Origin: JBOGHU01 sp050742255
Lineage (GTDB): Bacteria; Actinomycetota; Acidimicrobiia; Acidimicrobiales; CADCSY01
NCBI GenBank assembly: GCA_050742255.1
Contig: JBOGHU010000108.1
Location: forward strand, 1 to 27,325
DNA length: 27,325 nt
Reading direction: 5' to 3'
This document shows, one piece after another, positions 1-7,102 of this stretch. The notes below the pieces were generated by a model, which was not told the origin of the DNA, did not search any database, and was given only the letters and a program-made list of their open reading frames with translations. Position numbers and translations under genes: made by a program. Position 1 is the stretch's first letter. Each line of letters opens with the position of its first letter.

Positions 1-590
1 GCTCGGGGCCACTCGACCGGCGCCACCGCCGTGGCCAGGCCGGCCCGCCGGGCCTGCCCCCCCAGCCGACCCGCCTCGGCGTGGGACGGCGCCACGACCA
101 GGGTCGGCCCCCAAGCGGCGGCGCCCAGCACCACCGGCCAGACGTCGCCGTCGGGGGGGAGCCGCACCACCACCCGCTCCCCCCGAGCCAGGGCGCCGCG
201 TGCCATCTCGTGGCCGCGGGGGGACGGCGTGGGCCCCCCGCCCGGCCGTTCCACCTCGGGCAGGCCGGCCACCGCTCGGGGCGGGGAGGCGGTGCGCAGG
301 AAGTGGGCCGGCCGCCCGGCCCAGCGCCACGCCGCCCACCGGGCCAGCTCCATGATCTCGGGGGACGGTCCGAGCCCGGTGACCTTGGCCACCTGCCGGA
401 GCGCCACCCCGGGGGGTGGCTCCACGCCGGCGGCGACCACCCAGCCCCCCACCCGGCGCCCTGCCAGCTCCACCCGCACCATGGTCCCCACCTCGACCTC
501 GGTGGCCAGGTGCTCGGGGACGAGGTAGTCGAAGGTCCTGTCGACGGCGGGGACGTCGGGCAGGACCCGCACCACCACCGTCGCGGCCAC
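1..590 (-). CDS. priA: Primosomal protein N' PriA, N-terminal part (runs off the window)
   Basis: The minus strand stays open from a GTG at 590 to the window edge. The translation begins VAATVVVRVLPDVPAVDRTF and continues with DYLVP, the usual opening of the PriA 3'-DNA-binding domain (family knowledge: PriA recognises stalled or D-loop forks and starts replication restart). The following winged-helix region is compatible with actinobacterial PriA. Helicase motifs and zinc-binding cysteines lie outside the window, so I cannot tell whether this copy keeps ATPase residues; many actinobacterial PriA proteins lack them. The GTG is chosen because an in-frame TAG sits only 12 nt upstream (600-602) with no other start between. 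That TAG is part of a TAGCGT box six bases before the GTG, suggesting a leaderless message. priA is divergent from the DM13 gene. Confidence 0.85.
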   Translation of the reverse strand, partial: MAATVVVRVLPDVPAVDRTFDYLVPEHLATEVEVGTMVRVELAGRRVGGWVVAAGVEPPPGVALRQVAKVTGLGPSPEIMELARWAAWRWAGRPAHFLRTASPPRAVAGLPEVERPGGGPTPSPRGHEMARGALARGERVVVRLPPDGDVWPVVLGAAAWGPTLVVAPSHAEAGRLGGQARRAGLATAVAPVEWPR

Positions 591-596
591 GGGCCC

Positions 597-602
597 ACGC
601 TA
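597..602 (-). promoter_or_regulatory. Candidate leaderless -10 box of priA
   Basis: Read on the minus strand this is TAGCGT followed by exactly six bases (GGGCCC) and the GTG start of priA. A TANNNT hexamer ending six bases before a start codon is the usual arrangement of actinobacterial leaderless genes. No convincing -35 element is visible. Confidence 0.45.
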
Positions 603-613
603 GGCGGCGGCGC

Positions 614-643
614 TGGACCTCCCGGGCCCCGCTGCTGTAGCGT
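614..643 (+). promoter_or_regulatory. Candidate promoter of the DM13 lipoprotein gene
   Basis: TGGACC at 614-619, an 18-base spacer and TAGCGT at 638-643 resemble a sigma-70-type actinobacterial promoter. The hexamer lies four bases before GTG 648 and seven before TTG 651, so the message is probably leaderless. The same TAGCGT hexamer serves priA on the other strand, so the short gap holds two divergent promoters. Confidence 0.4.
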
Positions 644-647
644 CACG

Positions 648-1502
648 GTGTTGTCAACGTCGCGTGACGTCGGGCCTCAGACCACAGGGGCGACCCCGAG
701 GTCGGCGGTGGGCGTGCTGCTCGCCGTGGCCGTGGTGGCCGTCGCCTGCGGCGGCGGGGGTGGCGGGGGGCAGGCGGGGGCCACCGGCTCCCCCTTCTCC
801 ACGGTGCAGACGGCCAGCTCCGTCCCCCCCCAGCACGCCACGCCCCGCTGGGAGGTGGTGACCACCCTCTCTGGTGCCGGCAGCGGGCTCACCGAGGCGT
901 TCAGCATCGACCCGGGCTCGATCCAGTGGCGGGTGCGCTGGCGCTGCGAGTCGGGCACCCTGGCCGTGGCGGCGGTGCCGGCGCCGAGCCGGGGGGGTGC
1001 CCTGGTGGAGGAGAGCTCGTGCCCGGGCGCGGGCGAGGGGTACTCCGTCGAGGCGGGCCAGGTCCGCCTCGACATCCAGGCCGCCGGGGCGTGGGAGGCC
1101 ACCGTCGAGCAGCAGGTCGACACGCCCGTCGACGAGGCGCCCCTGCCGGGCATGACCGAGGCCCCTGTCCTCGCCCAGGGGGACTTCTACGACATCGAGA
1201 ACGAGGGCGAGGGCACCGCCCGCCTGCACCGCCTGCCCGACGGCCGGCTCGCCCTGCGCCTGGAGGGCTTCCGGGTGACCAACAACACCGATCTGTTCGT
1301 GTGGCTGAGCGAGGCGCCGGCGCCCACGACCAGCGCCGAGGTGGTGCAGGCCCCCCACGTGCAGGTAGCCGAGCTCACCTCGACCATCGGCAACCAGAAC
1401 TACCTGGTGCCGACCGACCTGGGGGCACAGCGGATCCGCTCCGTCGTGATCTGGTGCGAGCCGGTGCGGGTGGCCTACGCCGCCGCCACCCTGGCGCCGT
1501 GA
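648..1502 (+). CDS. Secreted DM13-domain lipoprotein
   Basis: A 284-residue protein with a short basic N-terminus and hydrophobic stretch ending VAVAC, then a glycine run. This looks like a lipoprotein signal, although the lipobox is not ideal. The C-terminal ~105 residues (about 179-284) match the DM13 fold: a GDFYDIE opening, LEGFRVTNNTDLFVWLSEAP, GNQNYLVP, and VIWCEPVRVAYAAATL with the conserved cysteine near residue 270. DM13 domains have been proposed to act in extracellular redox or electron transfer; that is family knowledge and not shown here. The middle (about 60-170) has no domain I recognise. GTG 648 is taken as start because a TAGCGT box lies just upstream; TTG 651 is possible. 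Its TGA overlaps the GTG of the next gene (GTGA), so the two are probably translationally coupled. Confidence 0.75.
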   Translation: MLSTSRDVGPQTTGATPRSAVGVLLAVAVVAVACGGGGGGGQAGATGSPFSTVQTASSVPPQHATPRWEVVTTLSGAGSGLTEAFSIDPGSIQWRVRWRCESGTLAVAAVPAPSRGGALVEESSCPGAGEGYSVEAGQVRLDIQAAGAWEATVEQQVDTPVDEAPLPGMTEAPVLAQGDFYDIENEGEGTARLHRLPDGRLALRLEGFRVTNNTDLFVWLSEAPAPTTSAEVVQAPHVQVAELTSTIGNQNYLVPTDLGAQRIRSVVIWCEPVRVAYAAATLAP

Positions 1503-2935
1503 GTCCCTCCACGCGCCGGCGGGCGGGGGCGGCGCTCCTCGTGGCGGCGCTGGTGGCCGCCGGCTGCGGGGGCGCCTCCGACGCCCCGGCGGAGGTGTCG
1601 GCCGAGCCCGACGCCGGGTCGTGGCGGACCTGGGTGCTCTCCTCCCCCGATCAGGTCGAGGTCCCGCCTCCCCCCGAGCCGGGGTCGGGGGAAGCCGAGG
1701 CCGAGGTGGCCGAGCTGGAGACGCTGGCCGCAGAGCGCACCGCCGAGACCGAGGAGCTGGTGGCCAGGTGGGGGCAGCGACCGCTGATGGACCCCTGGAT
1801 GCGGACCAACCTCGAGTTGGTGGCGGCCCGGGCGAAGGACCCGCCCCTGGCCTCCCGGGGCTATGCCCTGGTGACCGTGGCCGTCTACGACGCGGTGGTG
1901 ACCACCTGGCGCTGGAAGTACGCCTACGACCGGCAGCCCCCTGCCGAGGGGGGAGCCCTCTCCGATCCCGGGCCCGACCCGTCCTACCCCTCCGAGCACG
2001 CCGCCATCGCCGGGGCCGCCTCCCGGGTGCTGGCCTACCTGTTCCCCGAGCGGCCGGCGCTGGGCCTGGACGAGATGGCGGAGGAGGCGGCCGAGTCCCG
2101 GCTGTGGGCGGGGGCCAACTACCGATCCGACGTGGAGGCGGGGCTGGCGCTGGGGCGGCAGGTGGCCGATGCGGTCATCGCCAAGGCCGAGACGGCTGGG
2201 GCCGGCCGCCAGTGGGACGGGGCGCGGCCGCCACTGCAGCCCCGGTTCTGGGCGCCCCCGCCGGGATCGGTGTCGCCCCCGGTCCAGCCCCTGGCCGGCA
2301 CCTGGGACCCCTGGGTCATGTCCGCCGGCGACCAGTTCCGGGCCCCGCCGCCGCCGGCGTTCGGCTCCCCCGAGTACCGGGCCGAGGCCCGAGAGGTCAT
2401 GGCGGCCAAGGAGAGCCTCACCCCCGACCAGGAGCGCATCGCCAGGTTCTGGGAGGGCGGCCAGGGCACGTCGCTCCCGCCCGGCACCTGGAACGAGGTC
2501 GCCCTCGCCTACGTCGCCGACGCCGGGCTCTCCACGCCCCGGGCCGCCCGGGTGCTGGCCCTGCTCAACGTGGCCCAGGACGACGCCGGCGTGGCCGCGT
2601 GGGACACCAAGTACGCCTACTGGACGCCCCGCCCGGAGAACGCCATCGGGGACCTGGGGCTGGACCCGGACTGGACGCCCCTGCTCGAGACCCCCCTGTT
2701 CCCCTCCTACGTGTCGGGCCACGCCGTGTACTCGGGAGCGGCGGCCGAGGTGCTCGCCTACCTCTTCCCCGACGACGCCGGGCTGTTCCGGGACCAGGCC
2801 GAGGAGTCGGCGGTCTCCCGCCTCTACGGGGGCATCCACTTCCGGAGCGACAACACCGTGGGCCTGGAGATGGGGGACCGGATCGGCCGTCTGGTGGTGC
2901 GGTGGGCGGAGGGCGACGGCTCCGGTCCCACCTGA
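1499..2935 (+). CDS. Vanadium-haloperoxidase/PAP2-like lipoprotein with two site copies, one degenerate
   Basis: A 478-residue protein whose N-terminus is a lipoprotein signal (LLVAALVAAGC). The C-terminal half carries the complete vanadium haloperoxidase/acid phosphatase signature: K371-x6-R378-P379 (KYAYWTPRP), S-G-H408 in PSYVSGHA, and S-R441-x5-H447-x3-D451 (SRLYGGIHFRSD). The N-terminal half repeats the same layout, with KYAYDRQPP (K140, but Pro at the expected Arg 147), PSYPSEHA (H167, Gly replaced by Glu) and SRLWAGANYRSD (R201, D211, but Asn207 where the catalytic His should be). Copy 1 therefore looks like a decayed active site. Members bind vanadate or phosphate and oxidise halides or hydrolyse phosphoesters; sequence alone does not decide which. 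The gene overlaps the DM13 gene by four bases. GTG 1499 is chosen for that overlap and the signal peptide. Confidence 0.82.
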   Translation: MSPSTRRRAGAALLVAALVAAGCGGASDAPAEVSAEPDAGSWRTWVLSSPDQVEVPPPPEPGSGEAEAEVAELETLAAERTAETEELVARWGQRPLMDPWMRTNLELVAARAKDPPLASRGYALVTVAVYDAVVTTWRWKYAYDRQPPAEGGALSDPGPDPSYPSEHAAIAGAASRVLAYLFPERPALGLDEMAEEAAESRLWAGANYRSDVEAGLALGRQVADAVIAKAETAGAGRQWDGARPPLQPRFWAPPPGSVSPPVQPLAGTWDPWVMSAGDQFRAPPPPAFGSPEYRAEAREVMAAKESLTPDQERIARFWEGGQGTSLPPGTWNEVALAYVADAGLSTPRAARVLALLNVAQDDAGVAAWDTKYAYWTPRPENAIGDLGLDPDWTPLLETPLFPSYVSGHAVYSGAAAEVLAYLFPDDAGLFRDQAEESAVSRLYGGIHFRSDNTVGLEMGDRIGRLVVRWAEGDGSGPT

Positions 2936-2959
2936 GGGCACCGGGACCGCCCCGTGCCC
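2936..2959. terminator. Candidate bidirectional hairpin between convergent genes
   Basis: GGGCAC, one mismatch, GGG, a four-base loop (ACCG), CCC, mismatch, GTGCCC form a GC-rich stem of nine pairs. It begins directly after the haloperoxidase stop and lies 17 bases past the metK stop. There is no T-tract, as is common in high-GC actinobacteria, so termination is inferred from position and stem alone. Confidence 0.4.
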
Positions 2960-2976
2960 CCCGTAGCGGCCTGGGG

Positions 2977-4176
2977 TCAGAGGCCCGTGGCGGAGCGGAG
3001 GTCGTCCACCCGGGGGGTCGCCTCCCAGGTGAACTCCTTCTCCGACCGCCCGAAGTGGCCGTAGGCGGCGGTGCGCCGGTAGATGGGGCGGCGCAGGTCC
3101 AGGTCCCGGATGATCGCCGCCGGCCGGAGGTCGAAGATGTCGCCCACCGCCCCGGTGATCCGCTCGGGGTCGACCCGCTCGGTGCCGAAGGTCTCCACCA
3201 GCACCGAGACCGGCCTGGCCATGCCTATGGCGTAGGCGATCTGCACCTCGCAGCGGGTGGCGGCTCCCGCCGCCACCACGTGCTTGGCCACCCACCGGGC
3301 CGCGTAGGACGCGGAGCGGTCGACCTTGGTGGGGTCCTTGCCCGAGAACGCCCCGCCGCCGTGGCGGGCCATGCCCCCGTAGGTGTCGACGATGATCTTG
3401 CGTCCGGTGAGGCCGGTGTCGGCGTGGGGCCCGCCCAGCTCGAAGCTCCCGGTGGGGTTGACCAGCACCGTGAGGCCGTCGTCGCCGTGGCCAAGCCCGG
3501 CGGGGAGGAGGGGGTGGATGACGTGCTCCTTGAGGTCGGGCTTGATCAGGGTCTCGGCGTCGAGCCCAGGCTGGTGCTGGGTGGAGACCAGGACCGTCCG
3601 CAGCCGCTCGGGCCGGCCGTCGCGGTAGTCGAAGGTGACCTGGACCTTCCCGTCGGGGCGCAGGTAGGGCAGGATCCCCGCCCGCCGGACCTCCGACAGG
3701 CGGTGAGCCAGGCGGTGGGCCAGCCAGATGGGCAGGGGCATGAGGTCCTCGGTCTCGTCGCACGCGTAGCCGAACATCATCCCCTGGTCGCCCGCCCCCT
3801 GGGCGTTCAGCTCGTCGTCGTCTGACCGGCCCAGCCGCCGCTCGTAGGCGGTCTCCACCCCCCGGGCGATGTCGGGTGACTGCTCGTCGATCGAGACCAT
3901 CACGCCACAGGTGTTGCCGTCGAAGCCGAACGACTCCCGGTCGTAGCCGATCGAGCAGATCGTCTCCCGGACGATCTTGGGGATGTCGACGTAGGCCTCG
4001 GTCGTGATCTCCCCCGCCACCACCGCCAGGCCGGTGGTGAGCAGCGTCTCGCACGCCACCCGGCCGAGGCGGTCCACCTCGAGGATGGCGTCGAGGATGG
4101 CGTCGGAGATCTGGTCGGCCATCTTGTCGGGATGGCCCTCGGTGACCGACTCGGAGGTGAAGGTCCAGCGGCTCAA
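2977..4176 (-). CDS. metK: S-adenosylmethionine synthase
   Basis: A 399-residue MetK, the normal family length. It makes S-adenosylmethionine from methionine and ATP in the cytoplasm. Family motifs are intact: GHPDK at residues 14-18, GAGDQG at 127-132, and the glycine-rich GGGAFSGKDPTKVDRSA loop near 270. The start codon is TTG. It is well supported because the translation SRWTFTSESVTEGHPDK matches the usual MetK N-terminus, AGGAG lies seven bases upstream, and the TTG overlaps the coaBC TGA as TTGA, giving translational coupling. It is the last gene of the mihF-gmk-rpoZ-coaBC-metK cluster and is convergent with the haloperoxidase gene. Confidence 0.97.
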   Translation of the reverse strand: MSRWTFTSESVTEGHPDKMADQISDAILDAILEVDRLGRVACETLLTTGLAVVAGEITTEAYVDIPKIVRETICSIGYDRESFGFDGNTCGVMVSIDEQSPDIARGVETAYERRLGRSDDDELNAQGAGDQGMMFGYACDETEDLMPLPIWLAHRLAHRLSEVRRAGILPYLRPDGKVQVTFDYRDGRPERLRTVLVSTQHQPGLDAETLIKPDLKEHVIHPLLPAGLGHGDDGLTVLVNPTGSFELGGPHADTGLTGRKIIVDTYGGMARHGGGAFSGKDPTKVDRSASYAARWVAKHVVAAGAATRCEVQIAYAIGMARPVSVLVETFGTERVDPERITGAVGDIFDLRPAAIIRDLDLRRPIYRRTAAYGHFGRSEKEFTWEATPRVDDLRSATGL

Positions 4177-5396
4177 GTACGGCTCCTGTTCTCTGTGACG
4201 GCATCGAGGATGGCGCGAGCGACCGCCCGCTTGTCGCTGAGGGGCACCTCGCGGCTCTCTCCCGAGGCGCTGAGCACCACGACGGCGTTGGTGTCGTGCC
4301 CGAACCCCGCCCCCGGGGCCGACACGTCGTTGGCGACCACCAGGTCCAGGCCCTTGCGGGCCAGCTTGTCGAGGCCGCCCGCCCGGGCGTCGCCCGTCTC
4401 GGCGGCGAAGCCGACCAGGGTCTGGCCCCCCCGCTTGCTGGCGACCAGGGCGGCGAGGATGTCGGGGGTGGGCTCGAGCACCAGCTCCGGCACGCCGTCG
4501 GCCCGCCTGAGCTTGTGCCCGGCCACGACCTTGGGGCGAAAGTCGGCGACCGCCGCGGCCATCACCACCACATCGGCGGCGGGGCCCCGGTCGAGCACCG
4601 CCCGCTCCATCTCCGCCGCCGTCTCGACCGGCACCACCTCGACCCCCCCCGTCGCCGCCGGCGGCGGCGTCGCCGTCGTCACCAGGGTGACCGCCGCCCC
4701 CCGCCCGGCGGCCTCCTCGGCCAGGGCGTGGCCCTGCCTGCCCGAGGAGCGGTTGCCCAGGTAGCGGACCGGGTCGAGGGGCTCCCGGGTCCCCCCGGCG
4801 GTGACCAGCACCGTCAGCCCCGCCAGGTCAGCGCCGGCGCGCCCCCCGGGCCGGCCCGCCCCGGCCAGGACGGCGGCGGCGGCGGTGACGATGTCGGCCG
4901 GCTCGGCCAGCCGGCCCGCTCCCACGTCGCCACCCGCCAGGCGCCCCACGACGGGGCCGACGACCTCCACCCCCCGCCGCCGCAGCACGGCCACGTTCTC
5001 CTGCACCGCGGCGTGCTCCCACATCTCGGCGTGCATGGCGGGGCAGCAGATCACGGGGGCGCGCGTGGCCAGCAGCAGGGCGACGAGCAGGTCGTCGGCC
5101 AGGCCCAGGCGGTAGGCGGCCAGCAGCCGGGCCGTGGCCGGGGCGACGACCACCAGGTCGGCCTCCCCCCCCAAGGTGGTGTGGGGGCTGGGCTCGGGGC
5201 TGTCCCAGAGAGAGGTGCGGGCCGGCTCGGAGGCCAGCGCCGAGAAGGTGGTGGCGGTCACGAAACGGGTGGCATCAGCCGTCAGCACCGGGCTGACGTG
5301 GGCGCCGGCGTCAACCAGGCGCCGGCATACCTCGATGGCCTTGTAGGCCCCGATACCTCCGGCGACGCCGAGGACGACACGGCGTCCGCCCAGCAC
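4173..5396 (-). CDS. coaBC: Bifunctional phosphopantothenoylcysteine decarboxylase/phosphopantothenate-cysteine ligase
   Basis: A 407-residue CoaBC, which performs two successive steps of coenzyme A synthesis: CTP-dependent joining of cysteine to phosphopantothenate, then FMN-dependent decarboxylation. The N-terminal CoaC flavoprotein half shows GVAGGIGAYKA, the catalytic His72 in HTTLGGEADLVVV, and the PAMHAEMW motif at about 119-126. The C-terminal CoaB half has VTAGGTREPLDPVRYLGNRS, SSGRQGHALA, AAAVADFRP and HKLRR for nucleotide and substrate binding. The start is GTG 5396, eight bases after the rpoZ stop. The stop overlaps the metK TTG by four bases. Placement between rpoZ and metK is typical for actinobacteria. 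Confidence 0.95.
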   Translation of the reverse strand: MLGGRRVVLGVAGGIGAYKAIEVCRRLVDAGAHVSPVLTADATRFVTATTFSALASEPARTSLWDSPEPSPHTTLGGEADLVVVAPATARLLAAYRLGLADDLLVALLLATRAPVICCPAMHAEMWEHAAVQENVAVLRRRGVEVVGPVVGRLAGGDVGAGRLAEPADIVTAAAAVLAGAGRPGGRAGADLAGLTVLVTAGGTREPLDPVRYLGNRSSGRQGHALAEEAAGRGAAVTLVTTATPPPAATGGVEVVPVETAAEMERAVLDRGPAADVVVMAAAVADFRPKVVAGHKLRRADGVPELVLEPTPDILAALVASKRGGQTLVGFAAETGDARAGGLDKLARKGLDLVVANDVSAPGAGFGHDTNAVVVLSASGESREVPLSDKRAVARAILDAVTENRSRT

Positions 5397-5404
5397 GGGC
5401 CCGG

Positions 5405-5722
5405 TCAGGCTCCGTGCTCGTCCCCGGGCTCGCCGGGGCCGGTCTCGTCGGCACTGGCGCCGATGGCCCCGCCCTCGCCGTGCCGGGTGTACGTGATCTT
5501 GTCGGCGGCGATCTCCTCGAACGCGATCGACAGCGACTTGCGCGCCGTCGAGGCCACCTGGGGTGGCACCGTGGCCCCCAACCCCTCCCCGAGCTGGTTG
5601 AAGTAGGCGTTGACCTGCCGGGCCCGGCGGGCGGCCAGGGCGACCAGGGTGAACTTGGAGTCGGCCCTCCCCAGCAGCTCCTCGATGGGCGGCCTCATCA
5701 TGGTGTCCTGGGGCCAGGGCAT
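5405..5722 (-). CDS. rpoZ: DNA-directed RNA polymerase omega subunit
   Basis: A 105-residue omega subunit that stabilises RNA polymerase through the beta-prime subunit. The conserved core RPPIEELLGRADSKFTLV, AARRARQVNAYFNQLGEG and SIAFEEIAADKITY is clear; the C-terminal tail is acidic and variable. ATG 5722 is preferred because TACGGT ends exactly six bases upstream, which fits leaderless transcription. ATG 5701 (or 5698), preceded by AGGA, is an alternative that would remove seven or eight residues. Located between gmk and coaBC, as is usual. Confidence 0.93.
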   Translation of the reverse strand: MPWPQDTMMRPPIEELLGRADSKFTLVALAARRARQVNAYFNQLGEGLGATVPPQVASTARKSLSIAFEEIAADKITYTRHGEGGAIGASADETGPGEPGDEHGA

Positions 5723-5728
5723 GGCTAC

Positions 5729-5734
5729 ACCGTA
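5729..5734 (-). promoter_or_regulatory. Candidate internal leaderless -10 box of rpoZ
   Basis: On the minus strand TACGGT is followed by six bases (GTAGCC) and ATG 5722. It sits in the gap after gmk and could give rpoZ-coaBC-metK its own transcript within the cluster. No clear -35 is visible. Confidence 0.35.
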
Positions 5735-5751
5735 GCAGGACCGGGCTCGAC

Positions 5752-6303
5752 TCAGGGCCGCTGGAACCGGGCCGACCGGGCGGCGGCGATCAACCCCGCC
5801 ACCGAGGCCACCGCCTGGTCCAGGTCGTCGTTGACCACGACGGTGGCGCCCAGCTCGATCGCGGCGCCGGTCTCCTCGTCCGCCTTGGCCAGGCGGGTGG
5901 CCACCACCGGGTCGGGGTCGCCGCGGCAGCGGAGGCGCCGCTCCTGCTCCCGGCGCGACGGGGGGGCGACGAACACCACCAGCGCCATGGGGTCGATGTC
6001 GCGGACCTGGCGGGCGCCCTGGACATCGATCTCGAGGACCACGTCGTGGCCCGGCGGCGCATCGGGGACGGGCGTGCCGTAGAGGTGGCCGAGGAACTCG
6101 GCCCACTCGAGGAAGCCGCCGGCGGCCACCCGGGCATGGAAGCGCTCCCGGTCGACGTAGACGTAGGCTTCGGCGGGCTCCCCGGGCCGGCGGGGCCGGG
6201 TCGTCCACGACCGGCTCAGCCACAGCCGCGGGTCGGCGGCGACCAGACGCTCGACGACGGTGCCCTTGCCGGCGCCGCCCGGTCCGCAGACGACGACGAT
6301 CAA
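5752..6303 (-). CDS. gmk: Guanylate kinase
   Basis: A 183-residue guanylate kinase that converts GMP and ATP to GDP and ADP. The P-loop GPGGAGKG is at residues 7-14, followed by the GMP-binding segment SRSWTTRPRRPGE (about 30-42), the YVYVDRERF and EWAEFLGHLYGTP regions, and VVLEIDVQGARQV. It is slightly short because the N-terminal extension before the P-loop is minimal. The start must be TTG 6303: the in-frame TAG 12 bases further upstream is the mihF stop codon itself, and no ATG or GTG lies between. mihF and gmk therefore share a reading frame with only 12 bases between them. Confidence 0.95.
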   Translation of the reverse strand: MIVVVCGPGGAGKGTVVERLVAADPRLWLSRSWTTRPRRPGEPAEAYVYVDRERFHARVAAGGFLEWAEFLGHLYGTPVPDAPPGHDVVLEIDVQGARQVRDIDPMALVVFVAPPSRREQERRLRCRGDPDPVVATRLAKADEETGAAIELGATVVVNDDLDQAVASVAGLIAAARSARFQRP

Positions 6304-6315
6304 GGGGTGGCGGAC

Positions 6316-6633
6316 CTACCTGGGGAACTGCTTGCGCAGGGTCTGGCGCTGCTGGTTCCCGAGCCCTCGGAGCCGGCGGGTCTCGCTGATGCCGATCTCG
6401 TCCATGAGACGGCGGGCCTTCACCTTGCCCAGGCCGGGAAGCGACTCCAGCGCCACCAGGACCTTCATCTTGCCAGCGGTCTCGTCGGCGTCGGCCAGGT
6501 CGAAGAGCTCGCCCAGCGACAGCGAGCCCATCTTGAGCTTCTCCTTCAGGTCGGCTCGGAGCCGACGGGCGGCGGCGGCCTTGGCCAGCGCCGCCTCACG
6601 TTGATCGGGGGAGAGGTTGGGGGGCAACGGCAT
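6316..6633 (-). CDS. mihF: Actinobacterial integration host factor mIHF
   Basis: A 105-residue nucleoid-associated protein of the actinobacterial mIHF family, which is unrelated to enterobacterial IHF. The helix-two-turn-helix DNA-binding segment LPGLGKVKARRLM lies at about 65-77, preceded by the long basic helix AAARRLRADLKEKLKMGSLS and followed by EIGISETRRLRGLG. Known members bind and compact DNA and, in mycobacteria, are essential. ATG 6633 is preceded by six bases and TAGGGT, so it appears leaderless. First gene of the gmk-rpoZ-coaBC-metK run. Confidence 0.94.
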   Translation of the reverse strand: MPLPPNLSPDQREAALAKAAAARRLRADLKEKLKMGSLSLGELFDLADADETAGKMKVLVALESLPGLGKVKARRLMDEIGISETRRLRGLGNQQRQTLRKQFPR

Positions 6634-6639
6634 GACCGC

Positions 6640-6670
6640 ACCCTAGCGAAGCCGCCACCCCCTCGGTCAG
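6640..6670 (-). promoter_or_regulatory. Promoter of the mihF-gmk cluster
   Basis: On the minus strand CTGACC (6665-6670), 19 bases, then TAGGGT (6640-6645), six bases and ATG 6633. TAGGGT is close to the actinobacterial -10 consensus, and the six-base gap places the transcription start on the start codon. This is one of the clearest promoters in the window. Confidence 0.55.
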
Positions 6671-6700
6671 CCTGGGCCCCCGAGTGGGGGGCCTGGGGCC

Positions 6701-6901
6701 TCAGACCACCTTGACGTTCTGGGCCTGGTCCCCCTTGCTGCCCTGCACCACGTCGAACTCGACCGCCTGGCCCTCCTGGAGGAGCCGGTAACCCGACCCC
6801 TGGATGGCGCTGTAGTGCACGAACAGGTCCGAACCCCCGTCACGGGAGATGAACCCGTAACCCTTCTCGGCGTTGAACCACTTCACGGTCCCGGTTGCCA
6901 C
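6701..6901 (-). CDS. Cold-shock protein (CspA family)
   Basis: A 66-residue single cold-shock domain, full family length. It should bind single-stranded RNA and DNA as a chaperone. The opening TGTVKWFNAEKGYGFI contains RNP1 (KGYGFI, 13-18) and is followed by RNP2 (DLFVHY, 25-30). The start is GTG 6901, with a purine-rich AAGGGGGA about seven bases upstream. It sits upstream of mihF on the same strand, separated by a 67-base gap containing the mihF promoter, so it is probably its own transcription unit. Confidence 0.95.
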   Translation of the reverse strand: MATGTVKWFNAEKGYGFISRDGGSDLFVHYSAIQGSGYRLLQEGQAVEFDVVQGSKGDQAQNVKVV

Positions 6902-6945
6902 AACCGATCCCCCTTGCTTTCCCTAGGGTCGGCATGACGCACGTA

Positions 6946-6968
6946 CCCACTGACGGTGGGCGATCCTA
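6946..6968 (-). promoter_or_regulatory. Possible csp promoter with a dyad at the transcript start
   Basis: TAGGAT (minus strand, 6963-6968) is a plausible -10 box about 60 bases before the csp GTG. A short dyad CCCAC-TGACG-GTGGG (6946-6960) overlaps the predicted transcript start. A leader of this length suits cold-shock genes, but I see no matching -35. Confidence 0.25.
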
Positions 6969-6982
6969 GCACCCCGCCCCCC

Positions 6983-7016
6983 GCCACCGGCCACCAGCCA
7001 CCGGCCACCGGCCACG
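6983..7016. repeat. Short tandem repeat, 7-base unit GCCACCG
   Basis: Nearly five consecutive copies of GCCACCG (the second is GCCACCA, the last is cut short) lie in the gap between the divergent csp and mgtE genes. The gap 6902-7102 otherwise shows only the possible csp promoter. Seven is not a multiple of three and the repeat is outside genes, so it could vary in length freely. Confidence 0.7.
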
Positions 7017-7102
7017 GAGCAGAGGGCGACCCCGGCGGCGGTCGTGGGGCAGACTGCGGTCGGCCGTGTCGTCGTCGCGACGGCGATCCCGGCCCCGCAC
7101 CC

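Noticed and set aside
1475..4204. Long minus-strand open frame of about 900 codons across the haloperoxidase gene and metK
   Set aside because: Its translation is Gly/Pro/Arg-rich low-complexity sequence antisense to two clear genes. It is a product of high GC, where stop codons are rare in off frames.
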